From Neobacillus cucumis (GTDB lineage Bacteria; Bacillota; Bacilli; Bacillales; Cytobacillaceae), in the NCBI RefSeq assembly GCF_016908975.1, contig NZ_JAFBEX010000011.1, positions 124,001 to 188,000 of the forward strand: 64,000 bases of DNA, read 5' to 3'. The position numbers were made by a program, and so were the translations under genes. A model generated the notes under the pieces. The model was not told the origin of the DNA, ran no database searches, and was given only the letters and a program-made list of their open reading frames with translations. Every line of letters begins with the position of its first letter. The stretch's first letter is position 1. This document shows positions 34,005 through 42,360 of this stretch, piece after piece.

Positions 34005-34152
34005 TATAAAAATTGACTTTGAGAATTGTCCAGCTCCAGCGCCTAGCCCCTCGATGGTCTACAGCCACTCCCAAAAAGAAGGCAAAAAGCGCCTTCTTTT
34101 TGGGAGCGTCTTAAGCTTGTCGGGGCTGACCAAGGCGCTTGCGCTTTTCCAT
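34005..34152 (-). repeat. REP/MITE-like palindromic element, copy 7
   Basis: Minus orientation. Begins TTGAGAATTGTCCAGCTCC, ends GACCAAGGCGCTTGCGCTTT, with inner loop type 2 (CTCCCAAAAAGAAGGC and GCCTTCTTTTTGGGAG, a perfect stem). It ends one base before the AGGAGG of fdhD, so it forms the 5' leader or promoter-proximal DNA of fdhD. Confidence 0.8.
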
Positions 34153-34165
34153 AGGAGGACATTGT

Positions 34166-34927
34166 ATGAACAGAAAAGGCTGTCCCGATGAATATCCTAT
34201 TTCCTTAAATTTAAACGGCTATGAGATAGCTGTTTTTCAATTGACCAAAAACGACCTGGATGATTGGGCATATGGATATTTATTTTCTGAAGGATTTATT
34301 CAGAAAGAGAGCGACATAGAAGCCATCGCCATTGACGAAGACATGGGAGCCATCCATGTTTCCCTTAACGAAGACTTTGATGACGAACAGTTTTTCTCAA
34401 AAAAGAAACATTATACAGCGGGCTGCGGCAGAGGAGTTACTTTTTTTTCCATGACCGATGTTAAAAACTTCGCCAAGGTTTCTTCAGGCCAAACATATGA
34501 TTTAAGTTATCTATTAAAGAAAAGAAGTGAATTTGCCCAAAATTCTCTTCTATACTTAGAAACCGGCGGCATGCATGGGGCTTGTATTGTGGAGGAAGAC
34601 GGCACCATCACCATCCGAGAGGATATTGGCCGTCATAATGCAGTTGATAAAATTATTGGCCACTCATTACGTAAGGGTTTATCTCCCGAACGGTTGATTT
34701 TACTGACAACCGGAAGGGTTTCATATGAAATGCTCTCCAAGGCTGCGAAGTATGGTTTTCCTGTCATCGGGTCACGAACTGCAGCCACTAAACAGGCTGT
34801 TCAGCTGGCTAAATTTTTGAATATAGAGGTAATCGGCTATTTAAGAGGGAAAATGGCAACGATTTATACCTCAGCAGGAAGAGTCAACAACGATCTGACA
34901 CAAGGGCTAGAAGTGGAGAGAGAGTGA
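34166..34927 (+). CDS. fdhD: Formate dehydrogenase accessory sulfurtransferase FdhD
   Basis: FdhD carries sulfur from a Cys desulfurase to the bis-MGD cofactor of formate dehydrogenase, a step needed for activity. The 253-residue product has YLFSEGFIQKESDIEAI, the catalytic-loop Cys in YTAGCGRGVTFF near residue 93, GGMHGACIVEEDG and EDIGRHNAVDKIIG near residue 155, and TTGRVSYEMLSKAAKYGFPV. E. coli FdhD has C-x2-C in this loop; here only the first Cys remains (C-G-R-G). ATG 34166 lies 7 bases after AGGAGG. It precedes the fdnGHI genes it serves. Confidence 0.92.
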   Translation: MNRKGCPDEYPISLNLNGYEIAVFQLTKNDLDDWAYGYLFSEGFIQKESDIEAIAIDEDMGAIHVSLNEDFDDEQFFSKKKHYTAGCGRGVTFFSMTDVKNFAKVSSGQTYDLSYLLKKRSEFAQNSLLYLETGGMHGACIVEEDGTITIREDIGRHNAVDKIIGHSLRKGLSPERLILLTTGRVSYEMLSKAAKYGFPVIGSRTAATKQAVQLAKFLNIEVIGYLRGKMATIYTSAGRVNNDLTQGLEVERE

Positions 34928-35060
34928 AGGGGGGAATGAACCGAAAAAGCAAGCAAGAATTTATAGAGAGAGAAAAAAGCGTTTAGTTGCCATGCCTTAA
35001 AAAGTAGGGCGCATCCGCTTTTGTGGATGTTCTAAATATTCAATGGGAAGGAGAATAGTG

Positions 35061-38045
35061 ATGGTTGAAATGAACTTAAACCGTCGGCAATTCTTAAAGC
35101 TATCAGGTGCAGCCGCAGCTACACTTGCGGTGGTTGAACTTGGTTTTAATGATCAAAAAGCCTATGCCAAAACAAAAGATTTCAAGATTGCCAAAGCGAC
35201 TGTAACACCAACCGTTTGCTGCTTTTGTGGTGTAGGCTGCGGAATTCTTGTCCACACCAAAAATAATACCGTGGTTTATACGGAAGGGGATCCGGATAAC
35301 CCAATTAATGAAGGCAAGCTATGTAGTAAAGGAACCACATTAAGACAGATTTACACTTCTGAAAAGAGGGTTACAAAACCCCGTTATCGTGCACCTGGAA
35401 GCGATAAGTGGGTAGAAAAAGATTGGGAATGGATGCTTGACACCATTGCTAAACGGACAAAAGAAACGCGTGATACATCATTTGTTGAAGTAGAAAATGG
35501 AATCACGGTTAATAAAACCGAAAAGATTGCCAGCCTAGGCGGTGCGGCACTCGATAACGAAGAAACGTATTTAGTTTCCAAATTAATGAGAGGGCTTGGT
35601 CTTACATATTTAGAGCACCAGGCACGAATATGACATAGTTCTACGGTTGCCGGTCTGGCACCTACATTTGGTCGTGGAGCAATGACTAACCATTGGAATG
35701 ATCTACAGCATACGGATTGTGCTTTGATTATGGGTGCAAACCCTGCAGAAAATCACCCCATCAGCTTTAGATGGCTAACAAAAGCGAAGGAAAAAGGCGG
35801 AAAAATTATCAGTGTGGACCCGCGTTACACACGTACATCTGCGGTCTCTGATATTTATGCGCCGCTCCGTTCTGGTACGGATATTCCGTTCATCGGCGGG
35901 ATGATTAAGTATGCACTTGAAAATAATCTCATTCACAAAGAGTATGTTGTTAACTATACAAATGCTTCGTTTATTGTGAAAGAAGGCTATGACTTTAATA
36001 ATGGTCTTTTCTCCGGTTATGATGAAGCGAAACGCACCTATGATAAAACAAAATGGGTGATTGAAACAAATCCGGATGGAACACCAGTGAAGGATGTAAC
36101 ATTACAAAATCCTCGTAGTGTTTTCCAATTAATGAAAAAGCATTATTCACGTTATGATGTGGATACCGTTACTTCTGTAACAGGAACACCAAAAGAAGAT
36201 TACGTAAAGGTTTGTAAAACCTTTTGTGAAACGAGCAAGGTCGGCAAAGCAGGAACCATCCTGTATGCAATGGGTACTACCCAGCATACAGTCGGTTCGC
36301 AAAACGTTCGAATTTTTGCTATTCTGCAGCTAATTTTAGGAAATATTGGCTTACCAGGCGGAGGCATTAACGCTATGCGCGGTGAGTCTAACGTTCAAGG
36401 ATCAACAGACTTCGGACTATTATGGGATAACTTAACAGGCTATCTCGGTGCACCAAAAGCAATGGTCCCAGAGCATGTAACATTGAAAGGCTACTTGGAA
36501 AAAGAAACACCCAAAACAGGCTATTGGAGCAACAAGCCTAAGTTTGTAGTGAGCTTGCTGAAATCATGGTATGGTCAGAATGCGACCAAGGATAATGAGT
36601 TTGGCTATCAATTTTTACCAAAAGGCAATAAAAACTACTCACACATTAACTTGTTTAAAGCCATGTACAATAATGAGCTTGACGGTGCATTCCTTTGGGG
36701 AACGAACCCGGTTGTCGGCGGACCAAATGCTGGTAAGGAGAAAGAAGCACTTGGCAACTTAAAATGGATGGTAGCAGTCGATCTTTGGGAAACGGAAACT
36801 TCGGCATTCTGGCAAAAAGAAGCTGGTAACGATCCATCCAAGATTAATACAGAGGTATTCCTGCTTCCAGCCTGTTCTTCTTATGAAAAAGAAGGCAGTG
36901 TTTCAAACAGCTCACGCTGGATGCAATACCGCTGGAAGGCGATTGAACCAAAAGGTGAATCCCGTCCAGATCTTGATATTGTCCATGAACTTGCCGTCAG
37001 ACTTAAAAAGCTCTATGCCAACAGTTCAAAATCTGCAGATAAGCCATTCATAGCTCTGGATTGGAACTATGGCACGGGAGAAGCACCTGATTTAGATCAG
37101 ATTGCCAAGGAAATTAATGGCTATGATTTAATAACGGGCAAATTATTAAAAACCTTTGGTGATTTAAAAGATGATGGAACAACCTCAAGCGGGAACTGGA
37201 TTTATTCTGGCTTCTATCCAGAAGAAGGAAAAAATCTATCACAACGCCGTGACAATGTAGATACAGGCGGAGAAAACTACTTGAATTGGTCCTTCGCATG
37301 GCCTGCCAACCGCCGGATTTTATACAACCGTGCGGCAGCTGACCCAAGCGGAAAGCCATGGAGCCAAGAAAAAGCCATCATCTGGTGGGATGCGGCTCAG
37401 AAGAAATGGACTGGAAACGATATTCCGGACTTTAAAGCCGTCACAGCACCAGATGCACCAGGCGGTAAAGGCGCCTTTATGATGAATAAGGATGGAGTAG
37501 CATTATTGTTTGCTCCAACCATGAATGATGGTCCATTCCCTGAACACTATGAGCCATTTGAAAGCCCAGTACCAAATGCTTTCTCTGATGTGAATTTGAA
37601 CCCTGCGGTTGTCATCAATGACAGCGACTTCAACAAAAGGGGCTACCTAGTAGATTATCCAATTGTCGCTACTACTTATCGGGTAGAAGCACACTGGCAA
37701 TCAGGGACCATGACTCGTAACCAAGAGTGGCTGTCAGAGATTGCTAGATACATGTTTGTGGAAATCAGTGAAGAGCTGGCAAAAGAAAAGGGTATCAACA
37801 ATAAAGATAAAATTATCGTTACTTCAGCACGCGGCCAAATTGAAGCCTATGCAATGGTAACGAAGCGCTATAAACCATTTACGGTAAGAGGCAAAAAAGT
37901 GCATCAAGTCGGAATGCCATGGAATTTTGGTTATAAGGGATATGCAACAGGGGCTACAGCGAACCGCCTAACTCCACATATTGGGGACGCTAACACAATG
38001 ATTCCGGAATTTAAAGCATTCCTTTGCGATATAAGGAGGGCTTAA
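35061..38045 (+). CDS. fdnG: Formate dehydrogenase major subunit, selenoprotein (TGA = Sec191)
   Basis: The catalytic subunit of a membrane-bound, Tat-exported formate dehydrogenase, 994 residues including one selenocysteine. The signal is LNRRQFLKLSGAAAATL. A [4Fe-4S] site C-x2-C-x3-C is in CCFCGVGCG near residue 52 with the fourth Cys in LCSKG. The frame is interrupted only by TGA at 35631-35633, in the context HQAR-I-[TGA]-HSSTVAGLAPTFGRGAMTNHW, which matches ARVUH in E. coli FdnG. A SECIS hairpin follows at the standard distance. Sec binds Mo in the bis-MGD centre. Automatic tools would call two genes (35043-35633 and 35682-38045). ATG 35061 is 7 bases after GGAAGGAGA. Confidence 0.93.
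35634..35668 (+). promoter_or_regulatory. Bacterial SECIS element in fdnG
   Basis: Directly after the TGA, GGTTGCC (35645-35651) and GGCACC (35657-35662) pair with one bulged T around the apical loop GGTCT (35652-35656). The loop begins 18 bases after the TGA, as I recall for E. coli fdnG, whose loop is also GGUCU with a bulged U. This is the SelB binding signal. Confidence 0.9.
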
Positions 38046-38047
38046 GG

Positions 38048-38872
38048 ATGGCTGAATATGTAAAATACGTGGATGTGACCAAATGTGATGGCTGTAAAGC
38101 CTGCATGGTGGCCTGTAAAAACTGGAATGACCTCCCTGCTGAGGTAACGGCGTTTCAAGGAAGTGCACAATCACATCCAAAGACAAGTGCGGATACATGG
38201 AACTTTTTACAATATGTCGAACATGAAAATGGCCAAGGTGATTTAGAATACCTATTCCGCCATTCTTCCTGCTTCCATTGTGATAAGGCTGCCTGTGAAA
38301 AGGTGTGTCCTGAGAGTGCCATCAGCTATTCCAAATATGGCTCAGTCGTGATTGATCATGATAAGTGTGTCGGCTGTGGCTATTGTGTGGAAAACTGTCC
38401 ATTTGAAGTCATTTCGTTAAAGACTTACAAAGATAAGAACGGTAAAGAATATCGAAAATCTCAAAAATGTACAATGTGTACGGACCGCCTTGAAGAGGGT
38501 CTGCAGCCAGCGTGTGTAACAACTTGCCATACGGATGCATTGTCGTTTGGCAATAAGGCTGACATGCTTGCGAAAGCACAGAAACGTTTAAGTGAAATAA
38601 AGGAGCGTTTCCCGAATGCCAATATCTATAATCCAAAAGGTGTCGGCGGTACACATACGATTTATGTATTAGCAGAAAAACCGAATGTATATGATCTTCC
38701 AGACAACCCTAAGGTCCCAACCTCTGCGGTGCTTTGGAAAGACTATGCTCAGCCAATTGGAAAAATGATGATTGGGGCTACCACCATGGCCGTAGTCGGT
38801 GCATTTATTACCAATAATATTATCAGTAAAAGAACGAAAAGCCATGAAGATAGAGGTGATAGCCATGAGTAA
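38048..38872 (+). CDS. fdnH: Formate dehydrogenase iron-sulfur subunit
   Basis: The electron-transfer subunit, 274 residues. Four Cys clusters for [4Fe-4S] centres are visible: CDGCKACMVAC near residue 13, CFHCDKAACEKVCP near residue 75, CVGCGYCVENCP near residue 107 and CTMC...CVTTC near residues 140-158. One membrane helix near the C-terminus (IGKMMIGATTMAVVGAFI) anchors it, as in FdnH. ATG 38048 follows AAGGAGGGC three bases after the fdnG stop. Its last eight bases overlap the start of the cytochrome subunit gene. It passes electrons from FdnG to the cytochrome b subunit. Confidence 0.93.
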   Translation: MAEYVKYVDVTKCDGCKACMVACKNWNDLPAEVTAFQGSAQSHPKTSADTWNFLQYVEHENGQGDLEYLFRHSSCFHCDKAACEKVCPESAISYSKYGSVVIDHDKCVGCGYCVENCPFEVISLKTYKDKNGKEYRKSQKCTMCTDRLEEGLQPACVTTCHTDALSFGNKADMLAKAQKRLSEIKERFPNANIYNPKGVGGTHTIYVLAEKPNVYDLPDNPKVPTSAVLWKDYAQPIGKMMIGATTMAVVGAFITNNIISKRTKSHEDRGDSHE

Positions 38873-39578
38873 TTATCAAAATCACCCAAAGGGAAATCAA
38901 CAAATTCGCCGCTTTCCAAAGGCATTTGTTTGGGCGCACGCGATTAATGGGATTGCATTTTTTGCTCTTTACATTACGGCTCTGCCAATGTACACCGAAT
39001 TCTTTGACTGGCTGTATCCGGTTCTTGGAGGTCCTGCCAATGCAAGGCTGTTGCACAGGATTTTCGCTGTTATATTCGTGACACCTACTTTCATCTTGTT
39101 AGTATTTAGTCCAAAGTTCTTTTTCCTTTGGATGAAAGAATTAATTACCTGGAAGGCACGGGATATAGCTTTTTTTGGTAACTTTGTAAAAGAATTATTT
39201 GGTTTCAAGTTTGATCATGTAAAACAAACATTCTTTAACGCAGGAGAAAAAATCAACTCGATTATTCAAATCTTCTGCGCGATTTTAATTATCGCTTCAG
39301 GTTTCACGATGTGGTTTCCGCAATTTTTCCCTAGAGCACTAGTGCAATGGGGCTACTTCCTGCACAACGTTGGTTTTGGATTAGGAATCGCGGTTATTGT
39401 CGGCCACATTTACCTTTCAGTTGTTCACAAACACTCAAGACCTGGCTATTCTGGGGTTGTGACTGGTAAGGTGCCTGCTTGGTGGGCAAAAGGCCACTAT
39501 GAAGAATGGTATGATGATGAAGCCAAAAAAGGCAATTTCCCTGACCTAGACGATCCTAAACGCAAAAGGGGAGCTTAA
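38865..39578 (+). CDS. fdnI: Formate dehydrogenase cytochrome b subunit
   Basis: The membrane cytochrome b556-type gamma subunit, 237 residues with four predicted membrane helices. Candidate haem ligands are the His residues in FVWAHAINGI near residue 25, ARLLHRIFAV near residue 64, and GYFLHNVGFG and VGHIYLSVVHKHSRPGYSGVVTG near residues 165-195, the last being the family signature. It takes electrons from the iron-sulfur subunit to menaquinone. ATG 38865 overlaps the fdnH stop and is preceded by AGAGGTGAT. It completes the fdnGHI set. Confidence 0.9.
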   Translation: MSNYQNHPKGNQQIRRFPKAFVWAHAINGIAFFALYITALPMYTEFFDWLYPVLGGPANARLLHRIFAVIFVTPTFILLVFSPKFFFLWMKELITWKARDIAFFGNFVKELFGFKFDHVKQTFFNAGEKINSIIQIFCAILIIASGFTMWFPQFFPRALVQWGYFLHNVGFGLGIAVIVGHIYLSVVHKHSRPGYSGVVTGKVPAWWAKGHYEEWYDDEAKKGNFPDLDDPKRKRGA

Positions 39579-39656
39579 TAGTAAATTCTACGGGGGAATG
39601 GCTGTTAGTTATCAAAACAGTCATTCCCTTTAAAAAACAATAAAGAGGTGACAACG

Positions 39657-40466
39657 ATGATTAAATCCGTTGTTTCAAAAGAATATCAGGAACTGCAAAA
39701 AGAAATCGTTACGCTTCAAGAAAAATGGAAGCTTCAACTAAACCCGGACATCATCAAATTCCATCTTGATCAAGCAGCTATGGAAGTTGGTGTTCCTGCG
39801 GCGGCATTTACGTCTATTGATTTTCAAATTTCTCTATTTTTACAGTGGATAGAGGAAGTATCCGGCCTGCTCATCACCCATCATCCAGAGTTAGCGTCAG
39901 AGCTTGCAGGCATTGCTACCTTGCTGAACGAGGAAACGTTGAACCGCTGGATTGAAGAGGCATTCGTCTTCAATCAGGGATATTTCGCTGCCTTTGCTAA
40001 AGAACACGGTCTTCCGGAATGGAGCCCGCAATTCCTAGCAGAGACGGCCTTGCGTCCATACCTGCAACTGACAGCAGAAAAGATCCAAGATCAGGTCAAC
40101 CGCGCTGTCCCTGGTGCGGGCTGTCCAGTGTGCGGCGAGCCCGTTCGATTGGCGACACTTGATCAGGATGGAAAAAAAATCATCCATTGTCCGCGGTGCC
40201 TTGCACATTGGACTGCACGGCGACTAGAGTGCTCGCATTGCGGGAATGAGGATCATCAAACCACTTATTTTTTAGAAATTGAAGGCGATGCAACCTCTAA
40301 AATCCAAGTTTGCGAGCAATGTAACGGCTATATTAAAATAGTGGATACCAGACAATATATCACAAAACCATCTATCGCTTTACTGGACCTTAACTCCATC
40401 CATCTCGATATGGTCGCCCAGGAAAACGGGTATTTTTCCAGCGGATTGAAAAAAGAGACTAATTAA
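39657..40466 (+). CDS. fdhE: Formate dehydrogenase accessory protein FdhE
   Basis: FdhE is a cytoplasmic rubredoxin-like protein needed to mature and export Tat-dependent formate dehydrogenases. The 269-residue product has four Cys pairs in its second half: CPVCGEPV and CPRCLAHW near residues 157-182, CSHCGNED near 190 and CEQCNGYIK near 217, the expected metal sites, followed by the closing LLDLNSIHLDMVAQENGY typical of FdhE. ATG 39657 follows AAGAGGTG. It is placed between fdnI and the Mo-cofactor genes. Confidence 0.9.
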   Translation: MIKSVVSKEYQELQKEIVTLQEKWKLQLNPDIIKFHLDQAAMEVGVPAAAFTSIDFQISLFLQWIEEVSGLLITHHPELASELAGIATLLNEETLNRWIEEAFVFNQGYFAAFAKEHGLPEWSPQFLAETALRPYLQLTAEKIQDQVNRAVPGAGCPVCGEPVRLATLDQDGKKIIHCPRCLAHWTARRLECSHCGNEDHQTTYFLEIEGDATSKIQVCEQCNGYIKIVDTRQYITKPSIALLDLNSIHLDMVAQENGYFSSGLKKETN

Positions 40467-40479
40467 GAAGGTGTCATTT

Positions 40480-41088
40480 ATGAAAGCTGCAGCTATCATT
40501 CTAGCGGGCGGGATATCCAGCAGGATGGGAACGAATAAAGCCCTGCTGAAAATAAATGAAAAAACAAATATTGAAAGAATCATTGAACAGTTGAAGCTCC
40601 TTTTTGATGATCTGATCCTTGTCACCAATGATGCGAAAACATATGAGTTTTTAGATGTCCAAATGGTCCAAGATCAATATCCCGGGATGGGGCCGCTTGC
40701 CGGGGTGCATGCAGGGCTTAATGTCTCCAACTACGATGTCAATTTGGTAGTGGCCTGTGATATGCCGTTCATTTCTAGTGAACTAGCTGAAGCCCTTCTA
40801 GCCAATGCTTCTAACTATGATGCGGTGGTACCGGTCATCAATGGTAAACAGCATCCGTTATTTGCTGTTTATCAAAAACAAGTAGCTAAAATGGTTGAGG
40901 AACGAATCCAATCAGGGCAGCTCAGGATGAAACACTTGCTTGACGATTTGAACGTACTCTATTTAACCGAAAAAGAGCTAGCAACCTATAGTCCTATTGC
41001 GTTAGAAAAAGTTTTTTTTAATATGAATCATCCAGAAGAATATGTAGAAGCCAAAAAGTGGGCAGAGTCCGATGTTTCAAATAGATAG
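40480..41088 (+). CDS. mobA: Molybdenum cofactor guanylyltransferase MobA
   Basis: MobA transfers GMP to molybdopterin to make the MGD cofactor used by formate dehydrogenase. The 202-residue product opens with the nucleotide-binding loop ILAGGISSRMGTNKALL at residues 7-23, has DQYPGMGPLAGVHAGL near residue 67 and the metal site VACDMPFIS near residue 91, and NHPEEYVEA at the end, all typical. ATG 40480 follows AGAAGGTG. It is 13 bp after fdhE and probably in the same operon. Confidence 0.93.
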   Translation: MKAAAIILAGGISSRMGTNKALLKINEKTNIERIIEQLKLLFDDLILVTNDAKTYEFLDVQMVQDQYPGMGPLAGVHAGLNVSNYDVNLVVACDMPFISSELAEALLANASNYDAVVPVINGKQHPLFAVYQKQVAKMVEERIQSGQLRMKHLLDDLNVLYLTEKELATYSPIALEKVFFNMNHPEEYVEAKKWAESDVSNR

Positions 41089-41115
41089 GAAGATTTAAAG
41101 GGGAGTAAGAGAACC

Positions 41116-42348
41116 ATGCAATTTTTCAAAGTCAAAACAGTCGAAGAAACATGGGCCTTAATAGATGAACGGATTCCGGCCATCGGAGAGACAGAGGTCA
41201 GGGAGCTGGCCGAGGCCCTTCACTATATAGTAGCGAGTCCGATTACGGCTAAGGAAAATGTGCCGAGCTTTGACCGCTCAACAGTGGATGGATATGCCGT
41301 CCGTGCAAAAGATACGTATGGTTCCTCTGAATCCATGCCCGGGTTTTTACAGGTTGTTGGCGAAGTGAAAATGGGCGAGGTTCCTGCTGTAGAAGTGATT
41401 CAAGGCACAGCCGTTTACGTCCCTACAGGCGGCATGCTGCCAAAGGGCAGTGACAGCGTAATGATGGTTGAACATTGTGAAGACGTTGATTCCCTGCTCA
41501 ATACCTACAAACAGACAGCACCTGGGGAAAATGTGATTCGAGCTGGTGAGGATATTCGAGAAGGTGAAATACTGCTGAACCGCGGGACAAAGCTTAGACC
41601 ACAGGAATTAGGTGCCCTCGCTTCATTGGGTGTCACACATGTGAATGTTTATAAAAAATTGAAGGTCGGTTATTTGTAATCTGGTGATGAAATTGTTCCT
41701 TATCAAACAGCGAAACTTAGAGACGGGCAAATTCGGGATATTAACTACTTAACCATTGCCGGACTGGCTAATGAGTGGGATGTCGATGTGGTCTACGGAG
41801 GGATTGTCCGTGATGACTTGATTGAATTTCGAAACAAAGCCCGCGATTTATATGATCAGGTTGATTGCTTAATTCTATCTGGCGGAAGCTCTGTCGGTGC
41901 AAAGGATTATACCAAAGATGTGATTCAATCGTTAGGCGACCCGGGGGTATTTGTCCACGGCATCAGCATCAAGCCGGGGAAGCCAACGATTCTAGCACAA
42001 GCAAATGGGAAACCCGTCATAGGGCTGCCAGGGCATCCTGCAAGCGCCATGATTATCTTTAAGCTGTTCGGTGAGCGAATTCTTCGGAAACGAAAGGGAG
42101 AAATACTTGAGTCGAGACTTGAGCGTATTTTTGCAAAAATAACGAAAAACATCCCATCTTCTATGGGACGGGCCGATTATGTCCGTGTCCGTCTGTTTGA
42201 AAAAGAAGGCGAATGGTGGGCTGAGCCGATTATTGGCAAATCCGGGTTAATTACTACACTGGTGAAAAGCGATGGTATTGTGGAGATTAGTTCAGAAAAA
42301 GAAGGGGTTTCACAGGGTGAAGCGGTGCCTGTGATTCCAACAAGGTAA
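41116..42348 (+). pseudogene. moeA: moeA with an in-frame TAA (nonsense-disrupted)
   Basis: A 410-codon MoeA (molybdopterin molybdotransferase) reading frame of normal length, broken only by TAA at 41677-41679. The frame continues unchanged on both sides: KLKVGYL-[TAA]-SGDEIVPYQTAKLRDGQIRDIN, where intact MoeA reads LSTGDE or similar. The N-part has SFDRSTVDGYAVRAKDT and PTGGMLPKGSDSVMMVEHCE; the C-part has SGGSSVGAKDYT, HGISIKPGKPT and GLPGHPASAM. One base change (for example TCA to TAA) would explain it. TAA is not a recoding codon for Sec. A sequencing error or read-through cannot be excluded. The fusion gene downstream supplies a second MoeA domain. Confidence 0.88.
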
Positions 42349-42360
42349 GGGGTCTAAACG

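Noticed and set aside
33904..34191. Open frame upstream of fdhD
   Set aside because: Most of it translates the REP-like copy 7; the same happens at copies 4, 5, 6 and others.
34936..34986. 16-codon open frame with a strong GGGGGG ribosome site between fdhD and fdnG
   Set aside because: Very short, no recognisable product and no attenuator structure after it. It could be a leader peptide, but the evidence is only the ribosome site.
35043..35633. Truncated formate dehydrogenase fragment or frameshifted pseudogene
   Set aside because: The stop is TGA at the known Sec position, frames on both sides are the same, and a canonical SECIS follows.
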